This document shows positions 1 through 5,754 of a stretch of DNA of 9,324 nucleotides, piece after piece; position 1 is the stretch's first letter; the number at the start of each line of letters is the position of its first letter. Where the stretch lies: contig CALGLY010000025.1 in assembly GCA_937959095.1 (NCBI GenBank), positions 1 through 9,324 on the forward strand, read 5' to 3'. Source of the stretch: an uncultured Saprospiraceae bacterium. Its GTDB lineage: Bacteria > Bacteroidota > Bacteroidia > Chitinophagales > Saprospiraceae. Under the pieces are notes generated by a model. The model did no database searches. It saw only the letters and a list, made by a program, of their open reading frames with translations, and was not told where the DNA came from. Both the position numbers and the translations under genes were made by a program.

Positions 1-2
1 GA

Positions 3-209
3 TATAGCATCATAAAAAATCAAGAAGAAAAAGTCATATCTTTACCTACCAATGGTAAAGGTTTCACCTATGAAATTCAAGAATGTATCCAATGCCTACA
101 ACATGGGCAACTAGAAAGTAAGCTTTGGTCGCACCAAAATAGCTTAGAGTTGATACGTATTGCCGATGAAATACGCAGTCAAATTGGCTTGAAATATCCA
201 TTTGAATAA
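3..209 (+). CDS. Gfo/Idh/MocA-family oxidoreductase, C-terminal fragment (5' end outside window)
   Basis: A reading frame is open from the left edge to a TAA at 207-209 and gives 68 residues. Its end is characteristic of NAD(P)-dependent Gfo/Idh/MocA sugar dehydrogenases. It has a GFTYEIQE strand, a CLQHGQLES helix and turn, the HQNSLELIRIADEIRSQIG helix, and a terminal LKYPFE. This is the last strand-helix unit of the substrate/dimerisation domain. The Rossmann NAD(P)-binding domain and the catalytic EKP-type motif lie outside the window, so the substrate cannot be read. The ending resembles the dihydrodiol dehydrogenase / D-xylose dehydrogenase-like branch, which would suit the pentose genes downstream, but that is inference. 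The next gene's ATG starts 22 nt after this stop, so co-transcription is likely. Family call fairly sure; specific function unknown. Confidence 0.75.
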   Translation, partial: YSIIKNQEEKVISLPTNGKGFTYEIQECIQCLQHGQLESKLWSHQNSLELIRIADEIRSQIGLKYPFE

Positions 210-222
210 GAGCGTAGTAAAA

Positions 223-228
223 AAGGAG
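223..228 (+). promoter_or_regulatory. Shine-Dalgarno-like AAGGAG deciding the MFS start
   Basis: AAGGAG ends 3 nt before the ATG at 232. The spacing is shorter than usual, but this is the only clear purine-rich ribosome-binding motif in front of a gene here. It favours ATG 232 over the in-frame TTG at 202, which lies inside the end of the upstream gene. The other + strand starts in the window have A-rich leaders without such a motif. Confidence 0.5.
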
Positions 229-231
229 AAC

Positions 232-1794
232 ATGAAAGACAACAAATACATCTTATGGATTGCAGCGATTGTATCGTTGGGTGGCTTTCTGTTTGGTTTT
301 GATGCCGCTGTTATTTCAGGAGTCAATAGCTTCATCACCGCAGAATTTGACTTGACGAGTCTGCAATTAGGTTGGGTTGTTTCTTCTGTAACGATAAGTT
401 CCGCGCTTGCTATGCTCTTTGCTGGCGCAATAAGTGATCGTATTGGACGCAAGAAAATTTTGATTTTTGTTGCCCTACTCTATTCTGTTTCAGCCGTCTG
501 TTCTGCGCTTGCGCCTTCCTATGCTATACTCGTTTTGGCACGTTTAATAGGTGGTTTGGCTTTCGGTGCAGCCTTAGTACTAGTTCCTGTTTATATCGCT
601 GAAATCGTACCTGCTAAACAGCGCGGCAGCATGGTTTCACTCAATCAATTAGCGATTGTATTAGGCTTTTCTGTAGCTTATTTTAGTAATTATTATCTTT
701 TAGATTTAAGCAAATCAGGTTCAGACTTCGCACAATCTTGGGGAGTGGACACCAACGTATGGCGATGGATGCTAGGCGTAGAATCACTTCCCGCACTTTT
801 GTATTTTTTCTTATTATTTTTAATTCCTAATAGTCCAAGGTGGCTCATATCGAAAGGCAAAGAAAGCGAAGCCTTATCCATTCTAAATAAAGTAAATGGC
901 AAAGTCGAAGCTCAAAATGTACTCGCCGAAATAAAACAAAGTATCCAAGAAGGAAAAAACAAAGCCGCCTCTAGCCTTTCCGAACTCTTCAAGCCCAATA
1001 TGCGCTTCATTTTAACCGTCGCGCTCATAGTAGGTATCGCGCAGATGGCCGTAGGTATCAATGCCGTCTTTTTCTATGCTACCAATATTTTTGAACGTAC
1101 AGGTATCGGTACAGATGCCGCATTTGTACAATCGGTTTGGGTTGGAATTATCAATGTCATATTCACGCTTTTAGCCATTGTTCTCATTGATCGCCTTGGT
1201 CGAAGACCGCTTCTACTAGCAGGATTGGCAGGTATTACATTGAGTTTATTAGTTGTCTCTTATGGTTTCAAGCAAGCCACCTATACCCTCACAAGCGAGC
1301 AAATCACGGAACTTAGCCCCGAAATTGATAAGACAAATCTGAGTTCTATCGTCGGAAAAACCTACGATAGTGATGTTGCTTTTAATGACGCATTAGTAGC
1401 AACATTAGGCAGAAAAACAGCAGCTTTGCACAAAGGCGATATTATCAAAGCCGCAGGCACGCTCAATCCATACCTATTACTTGTCGGAATACTTGGATTT
1501 GTAGCTTGTTTTGCGTTTTCTTTGGGGCCTGTTATGTGGGTGCTGCTCTCCGAAATCTTTCCGAATCATATTCGAGGCATCGCGATTTCTGCCATTGGCT
1601 TTGTCAATAGCTTAACTTCCTACTTCGTTGTCCAGTTTTTTCCTTGGCAATTGGATACCTTCGGAAGCTCCGCGACCTTCTTGATTTTTGCAGTAGCCGC
1701 CCTCTTAGCATTCGGCTTGCTTTTCCGACTTTTACCAGAAACGAAAGGCAAGACCTTAGAAGAATTGGAAAAAGAATTGGTTAAAGGGTATTAA
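232..1794 (+). CDS. MFS sugar porter family H+ symporter, XylE-like (probable pentose/hexose importer)
   Basis: This 520-residue inner-membrane protein is a twelve-helix sugar porter. Family signatures seen are GFLFGFDAAVISG in TM1 (18-30), DRIGRKK after TM2 (69-75), RLIGGLAFG in TM4 (104-112), VYIAEIVPAKQRG (120-132), NQLAIVLG in TM5 (138-145), PNSPRWL (199-205), QMAVGIN in TM7 (271-277), DRLGRRP (320-326), SEIFPNHIRG (440-449) and PETKGKTLEELE (502-513). Asp24 and Arg104 match XylE Asp27 and Arg133, the proton-coupling pair, so H+ symport is expected. By eye, XylE sugar contacts Gln168, Gln288, Asn294 and Trp392 are kept (Gln139, Gln271, Asn277, Trp436), whereas Gln289, Gln415 and Trp416 become Met272, Asn459 and Ser460. 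A hydrophilic stretch at about 347-411 makes the TM9-TM10 periplasmic loop roughly 60 residues longer than in XylE. ATG 232 was chosen because of AAGGAG just upstream. Transketolase follows after 73 nt. D-xylose is the contextual guess; another monosaccharide is possible. Confidence 0.9.
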   Translation: MKDNKYILWIAAIVSLGGFLFGFDAAVISGVNSFITAEFDLTSLQLGWVVSSVTISSALAMLFAGAISDRIGRKKILIFVALLYSVSAVCSALAPSYAILVLARLIGGLAFGAALVLVPVYIAEIVPAKQRGSMVSLNQLAIVLGFSVAYFSNYYLLDLSKSGSDFAQSWGVDTNVWRWMLGVESLPALLYFFLLFLIPNSPRWLISKGKESEALSILNKVNGKVEAQNVLAEIKQSIQEGKNKAASSLSELFKPNMRFILTVALIVGIAQMAVGINAVFFYATNIFERTGIGTDAAFVQSVWVGIINVIFTLLAIVLIDRLGRRPLLLAGLAGITLSLLVVSYGFKQATYTLTSEQITELSPEIDKTNLSSIVGKTYDSDVAFNDALVATLGRKTAALHKGDIIKAAGTLNPYLLLVGILGFVACFAFSLGPVMWVLLSEIFPNHIRGIAISAIGFVNSLTSYFVVQFFPWQLDTFGSSATFLIFAVAALLAFGLLFRLLPETKGKTLEELEKELVKGY

Positions 1795-1846
1795 GTATTA
1801 GCTACAAAGCATTAAGTACATCCACCTAATACTTTGTACCTAATAC
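1795..1846. repeat. Imperfect 20-bp inverted repeat filling the MFS-transketolase gap
   Basis: Left arm 1795-1814 (GTATTAGCTACAAAGCATTA) and right arm 1827-1846 pair at 18 of 20 positions around a 12-nt loop. The left arm begins directly after the TAA of the transporter gene. Weaker pairing extends outward to GGTAT and ATACC. The sequence is built from iterations of TAATAC and TACAAAG. No T-run follows, so it is not a classical intrinsic terminator. It may stabilise or process the transcript, or be a dispersed intergenic repeat. Confidence 0.65.
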
Positions 1847-1867
1847 CTATATACCAAAATTAAAAAC

Positions 1868-3907
1868 ATGAACGCATTGTCAAGCAATGAAATCTCGATG
1901 AAGGCAGCCGATAATATCCGAATATTATCGGCTGCGATGGTAGAAAAAGCAAGTTCTGGACACCCTGGTGGCCCGATGGGCGGCGCAGACTTTACGCATA
2001 TTCTGTATTCTGAATTTCTCCAATACGATCCAAGCGACCCGAATTGGAGATTTCGCGACCGCTTCTACTTAGATGCAGGTCATATGTCGGCGATGCTATA
2101 TGGAACATTATCCTTAGTAGGCAAATATAGCATGGATGAGCTTCGTAATTTCAGACAATGGGGCAGTCCAACACCTGGGCATCCTGAAGTAGATTTTGAG
2201 CGGGGTATCGAAAACACCTCTGGCCCACTCGGTCTAGGTCATGCTTTTGGTATTGGTTCAGCAATTGCAGAGCGATTTCTAGCAGCGCGTTTCGGGAAGG
2301 AAGTAGAACATAAAACCTACATCTATATTTCAGATGGCGGCGTACAAGAAGAGATTTCACAAGGTGGCGGACGTATTGCAGGACACTTAGGGTTGGGCAA
2401 TATCATCATGTTTTATGATGCGAATGACATTCAATTGTCGACTATCGTAGATGATGTAACAGGCGAAGACACCGCTAAAAAGTACGAATCGTGGAACTGG
2501 CACGTCCTCACGATTGATGGCAACGATCACGACGCGATTCGCCATGCCATACAAGCAGGAATAGACGAGACCGGAAGGCCTACCTTGATTATTGGCAAAA
2601 CAGTTATGGGTAAGGGCGTTCGTAAATCGGATGGAAACCTTTACGAAGGCGAAGTGGAACTACACGGTAAACCACTCGGAAAGTCGAATGCAGATTTTGC
2701 AGCGACTGTAAAGGGTTTAGGTGGCGATGTAGATGCACCTTTCCAGATTTTCCCAGAAGTAGCTGCACATTATGAAGCAGTAAATAAGCAAAAACAAGCC
2801 GTAGCGAATAAGCGCAAAGCAGCATTCGGAACTTGGGCAAAAGCAAATCCTAACGCAGCCGCAAAACTAGACTTATTCTTTTCAGGCGATTTGCCAGACA
2901 TTGATTGGGCAAGTATTCAACAGAAAGAAGGACAAGCAACTCGTAATGCAGGTTCGGCGGTATTGTCACACTTAGCAGGGCGCGTAGAAAATCTAATTGT
3001 TGCCTCTGCTGACCTTTCTAATAGTGATAAAACGGATGGTTTCTTAAAGAAAACGACCGCTTTTGTAAATGGCGATTTTTCAGGCGCATTTCTACAAGCA
3101 GGCGTTGCCGAATTGACGATGGCAGGACTAGCAACAGGCATGGCACTGCATGGCGGCGTGATTCCTGTTTGTGCGACTTTCTTCGCCTTTTCGGATTATA
3201 TGAAACCTGCAATTCGAGTGTGTGCCTTGATGGAACAACAAGCTATTTTCATCTGGACACACGATGCTTTCCGTGTAGGGGAAGACGGCCCAACCCACCA
3301 ACCTGTGGAGCAAGAAGCTCAAATTCGCCTTTTGGAGCAATTACAAAATCATTCGCATCGCAATAGTTTCCTAGCCCTACGTCCTGCCGATAGTGCAGAA
3401 ACTACGGTAGCTTGGAAATTGGCACTCGAAAATAAACACACGCCTAGTGGCTTGATTCTTTCGCGTCAAAACATTAAAGATTTGCCGCGTGAAGATGCCT
3501 ACAAATCAGCGACTCAAGCAGCAAAAGGCGCATATACCGTAATAGATTCCGATGGCGCACCCGATGTCATTTTAGTAGCCAATGGTTCGGAAGTCGCTAC
3601 GCTTGCAGGCGCATTGCAAGGTTTAACGGACAAGGGTGTAAATGTCCGCGTAGTATCTGCACCAAGTGAGGGTCTATTCCGCAATCAGTCTGCCGACTAT
3701 CAAACAAGTGTACTCCCTAGTGGTGTTCCTACTTTTGGGCTCACGGCTGGTTTGCCTTCTACCTTGCGTGGCTTAGTAGGTGCAACGGGCATGGTTTGGG
3801 GATTGAATCACTTTGGTTATTCTGCACCTTATACGGTATTAGATGAAAAATTCGGCTTCACTTCTCCGCAAGTTGTTGAGAAAGTGCTTGCCTTTTTAGG
3901 TAAATAA
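1868..3907 (+). CDS. tkt: Transketolase, Bacteroidota type
   Basis: Cytoplasmic, thiamine-diphosphate- and divalent-metal-dependent enzyme of the non-oxidative pentose phosphate pathway. It transfers a two-carbon ketol unit from xylulose 5-phosphate to ribose 5-phosphate or erythrose 4-phosphate. The 679-residue length is normal. In the PP domain: SGHPGGPMGG (30-39, His32), AGH (70-72), PGHPE (103-107, His105), the cofactor motif SDGG (155-158) with Asn186 thirty residues after Asp156, and His266. In the Pyr domain: ATRN (Arg359), the AELTM segment with catalytic Glu415, and THDAFRVGEDGPTHQPVEQ (464-482; His465, Asp473, His477). LSRQN (Arg533) follows, then the C-terminal domain. SDGG replaces the usual GDG, and the following EEISQGGGRIAGHLGL also matches the form known from Bacteroidetes, so the enzyme should be active. 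ATG 1868 has an A-rich leader and no Shine-Dalgarno sequence. Met11 is a less likely start. Its place beside sugar importers and a xylosidase suggests it serves pentose catabolism rather than housekeeping. Confidence 0.95.
   Translation: MNALSSNEISMKAADNIRILSAAMVEKASSGHPGGPMGGADFTHILYSEFLQYDPSDPNWRFRDRFYLDAGHMSAMLYGTLSLVGKYSMDELRNFRQWGSPTPGHPEVDFERGIENTSGPLGLGHAFGIGSAIAERFLAARFGKEVEHKTYIYISDGGVQEEISQGGGRIAGHLGLGNIIMFYDANDIQLSTIVDDVTGEDTAKKYESWNWHVLTIDGNDHDAIRHAIQAGIDETGRPTLIIGKTVMGKGVRKSDGNLYEGEVELHGKPLGKSNADFAATVKGLGGDVDAPFQIFPEVAAHYEAVNKQKQAVANKRKAAFGTWAKANPNAAAKLDLFFSGDLPDIDWASIQQKEGQATRNAGSAVLSHLAGRVENLIVASADLSNSDKTDGFLKKTTAFVNGDFSGAFLQAGVAELTMAGLATGMALHGGVIPVCATFFAFSDYMKPAIRVCALMEQQAIFIWTHDAFRVGEDGPTHQPVEQEAQIRLLEQLQNHSHRNSFLALRPADSAETTVAWKLALENKHTPSGLILSRQNIKDLPREDAYKSATQAAKGAYTVIDSDGAPDVILVANGSEVATLAGALQGLTDKGVNVRVVSAPSEGLFRNQSADYQTSVLPSGVPTFGLTAGLPSTLRGLVGATGMVWGLNHFGYSAPYTVLDEKFGFTSPQVVEKVLAFLGK
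1904..1935 (+). promoter_or_regulatory. Perfect 14-bp inverted repeat inside the transketolase 5' coding region
   Basis: Left arm 1904-1917 (GCAGCCGATAATAT) and right arm 1922-1935 (ATATTATCGGCTGC) are exact reverse complements around the 4-nt loop CCGA. The repeat covers codons 13-23 (AADNIRILSAA), which lie in a segment conserved in this transketolase type. Part of the symmetry could therefore come from protein constraint. A hairpin this stable 36 nt after the start codon could slow early translation or transcription, or the DNA palindrome could bind a dimeric regulator. No T-tract follows. The structure is seen directly; its function is unproven. Confidence 0.5.
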
Positions 3908-3912
3908 AAATT

Positions 3913-3979
3913 GAACGCAGAGGCGCAGAGACGCAGAGTTTTTTATAAAATTTCTCCGCGCCTCCGCATCTCTACGTTC
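3913..3979. repeat. Imperfect 26-bp palindrome made of octamer repeats, transketolase-GH43 gap
   Basis: Left arm 3913-3938 contains three tandem octamers ACGCAGAG, GCGCAGAG, ACGCAGAG. Right arm 3954-3979 contains CTCCGCGC, CTCCGCAT, CTCTACGT. The arms face each other across a 15-nt A+T loop and match at 20 of 26 positions; all six differences are transitions. The element starts 5 nt after the transketolase stop and ends 8 nt before the GH43 ATG, so it fills nearly the whole gap. From memory, GCAGAG-type intergenic palindromes of this look are widespread in bacterial genomes. Confidence 0.7.
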
Positions 3980-3987
3980 CAAATACA

Positions 3988-5577
3988 ATGATAAGAAATC
4001 CAATTCTTCGCGGCTTCAATCCCGATCCTTCTATCATCAGAGTGGGCAAGGATTACTATATCGCTACTTCTACTTTCGAGTGGTTTCCAGGCGTACAAAT
4101 CCATCATTCTACGGATTTGGTGAACTGGGAATTAGTAGCACGACCCTTGAATCGCGTATCGCAATTGGATATGGTCGGCAATCCTGACTCCTGTGGGGTT
4201 TGGGCACCTTGTTTGAGCTATGATAAGGGCATTTTTTATTTAATTTATACCAATGTCCACTCCTTCGATGGCGTTTGGAAAGACACCCCAAATTACCTTG
4301 TCACAACAAACAATATACTAGGCGATTGGTCAGAACCTATTTTCTTGAGTTCAAGTGGTTTTGATGGCTCACTTTTTCATGATATGGACGGACGAAAGTG
4401 GTTCGCTAGCATGCTTTGCGATCATCGAAAAGGCAAGTTTTTCGGCGGCATATTTTTGCAAGAATATAGTCCCGAACAAGAACAACTTCTCGGGCCGAGA
4501 TATAGCATTTTTAATGGTTCAGATTTAGGAATCACGGAAGCTCCACATCTTTATCAGCGCAAGGACTACTATTATCTCATCACCGCAGAAGGTGGTACAG
4601 AATATGGTCATGCAGTGAGTTTGGCGCGTTCTAAGAATATTACTGGACCTTACGAATTACATCCACGAAATCCCATTATTTCCACACGAAATCATCCAGA
4701 TGCGCCCTTGCAAAAGTGTGGGCATGGCGACCTCGTAGAAACACCTGATGGCGATTGCTATGCTGTTTTTTTAGTTGGACGACCAATTACGCAGCATGGG
4801 CGTTGCACACTAGGGCGCGAGACCGCCATAGAAGAAATGGAATGGCGTGCCGATGATTGGTTGTATATGAAAGCGGAAGTTCCTAGATCAGAAATCTCTA
4901 ATGTACAGGCGAACAGTCGCTATCGGTATAGTCACTCATACACCATATTCGATGATTTTGATAGTGAAAAACTGGATATTCATTTCCAATCACTACGTGT
5001 ACCAATTTCAGAAGATTGGCTATCACTAAGTTTCCGAAGTGGTTATTTGCGCCTATTCGGGCGCGAATCTTTGAGTTCTTTTCATTATCAAAGTCTCCTT
5101 GCACGACGGGTACAGCATTTCCACATCGAGGCGAGTACTTGCATAGAGTTTGAACCAACTAATTTTCAGCAATTAGCTGGTTTGATATGCTATTACAATA
5201 CCGCACATTGGCACTATTTGCATCTCCTAGGCAATGAAGACCCCACTAAAAAATATCTACAAATCATCACTTGTGATAATTTCAATATGCAAGAGGTATT
5301 GGATGAACCTATAGATGTTAGCGGTGTGGAACGCATATACCTCAAAGCAGAAATCAATCGAGCAGAATTACAATTCTATTTTGCAACTACAGAAAATGTG
5401 TGGCAGCGAATAGGCACTATATTGGACGCAAGTATTTTGTCCGACGACTATATACGCGATGGCAGCAGTCGCTATCGCCCTGCTTTCACAGGGATGTTCG
5501 TAGGGCTTTGCTGTCAAGACCTTAGTGGACAAAAACAACATGCAGATTTTGACTTTTTTGAATATAGGGAACGATAG
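3988..5577 (+). CDS. xynB: GH43 beta-xylosidase-like glycosidase (GH43_11 type), cytoplasmic
   Basis: This 529-residue enzyme probably removes xylose from the non-reducing end of short xylo-oligosaccharides by an inverting mechanism. The N-terminal five-bladed propeller (about 1-305) opens with NPILRGFNPDPSIIRVGKDY, whose Asp13 is the predicted general base. It continues with ATSTFEWFPGVQIHHSTDL (26-44), FDGSLFHD (Asp126, pKa-tuning aspartate), TEAPHLY (Glu184, general acid), CGHGDLVET (His246) and LGRET (Arg277). The C-terminal beta-sandwich (about 318-527, GH43 C2 / xylosidase ConA-like) includes AGLICYYN (397-404) and AFTGMFVG (499-506), the region that contributes aromatic contacts to the active site in the Selenomonas enzyme. 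Length and domain order match that enzyme closely. There is no signal peptide or lipobox, so it should act on imported oligosaccharides in the cytoplasm. Alpha-L-arabinofuranosidase side activity is common in this subfamily and cannot be excluded. The ATG has no Shine-Dalgarno sequence and lies 80 nt after transketolase. Confidence 0.92.
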   Translation: MIRNPILRGFNPDPSIIRVGKDYYIATSTFEWFPGVQIHHSTDLVNWELVARPLNRVSQLDMVGNPDSCGVWAPCLSYDKGIFYLIYTNVHSFDGVWKDTPNYLVTTNNILGDWSEPIFLSSSGFDGSLFHDMDGRKWFASMLCDHRKGKFFGGIFLQEYSPEQEQLLGPRYSIFNGSDLGITEAPHLYQRKDYYYLITAEGGTEYGHAVSLARSKNITGPYELHPRNPIISTRNHPDAPLQKCGHGDLVETPDGDCYAVFLVGRPITQHGRCTLGRETAIEEMEWRADDWLYMKAEVPRSEISNVQANSRYRYSHSYTIFDDFDSEKLDIHFQSLRVPISEDWLSLSFRSGYLRLFGRESLSSFHYQSLLARRVQHFHIEASTCIEFEPTNFQQLAGLICYYNTAHWHYLHLLGNEDPTKKYLQIITCDNFNMQEVLDEPIDVSGVERIYLKAEINRAELQFYFATTENVWQRIGTILDASILSDDYIRDGSSRYRPAFTGMFVGLCCQDLSGQKQHADFDFFEYRER

Positions 5578-5734
5578 ACGGTAGATGGTCGCTTCGCTTG
5601 ACGGTCGCCCTTCGGGCTTGACGGTCGACGAGCGTTCCTCTTCGATGAACTGGATGGTGGATGGAAAATCATCTGCGATAATTTTTTCGTAAGAAAAAAT
5701 CCGTCCACCGTCAAGCGAAGCGACCGTCCACCGT
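5578..5734. repeat. 157-bp palindromic repeat element with 28-bp inverted ends (MITE/REP-like)
   Basis: Outer arms 5578-5605 and 5707-5734 match at 26 of 28 positions. Inside the left half, three units beginning GGTCG start at 5587, 5603 and 5623; the first two have the forms GGTCGCTTCGCTTGAC and GGTCGCCCTTCGGGCTTGAC. A second inverted pair (5653-5665 with 5700-5712, 11 of 13 plus two G-T pairs) competes with the outer stem, and a smaller hairpin sits at 5681-5700. The element begins immediately after the GH43 stop and ends 20 nt before the next ATG. No gene, transposase or obvious target-site duplication is visible. It accounts for most of the 177-nt gap. A palindromic repeat or miniature transposon relic both fit. 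Confidence 0.7.
5681..5700 (+). repeat. Small perfect hairpin, 8-bp A/T stem with GTAA loop
   Basis: ATTTTTTC (5681-5688), GTAA (5689-5692) and GAAAAAAT (5693-5700) form a perfect stem closed by a GNRA-type tetraloop, nested in the larger palindromic element. The stem is A+T rich and no T-run follows it, so it is a poor intrinsic terminator. Confidence 0.5.
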
Positions 5735-5754
5735 TGGCCGTTAAAAACAAGACG

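Noticed and set aside
202..231. TTG at 202 as start of the MFS gene, giving ten extra residues
   Set aside because: It overlaps the end of the upstream gene, has no ribosome-binding motif, and the ATG at 232 has AAGGAG just before it and places TM1 at the usual distance from the N-terminus.
1827..1846. Bacteroidota -7 promoter element (TAnnTTTG) in TAATACTTTGTAC
   Set aside because: The spacing is one base short (TACTTTG), there is no clear -33 TTG partner, and the match lies inside the palindromic repeat arm.
2917..3366. Several 64-80 residue frames on both strands within the transketolase gene
   Set aside because: They are shadows of a well-supported coding frame with no recognisable domain or initiation signal.
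3913..3979. CRISPR-like array from the repeated GCAGAG units
   Set aside because: Units are 8 nt, contiguous and without spacers, and they form a palindrome. There are no cas genes.
5681..5700. Intrinsic terminator after GH43
   Set aside because: The stem is A/T-rich with no T-run downstream, and the symporter gene follows in the same direction.
5578..5734. Complete insertion sequence bounded by 28-bp inverted repeats
   Set aside because: The interior is only about 100 nt with no transposase, and no target-site duplication is evident. A non-autonomous or REP-like repeat is the most that can be supported.
5734..5754. TTG at 5734 as start of the SSS symporter gene
   Set aside because: It lies on the last base of the palindromic repeat, and ATG 5755 gives a normal SSS N-terminus.
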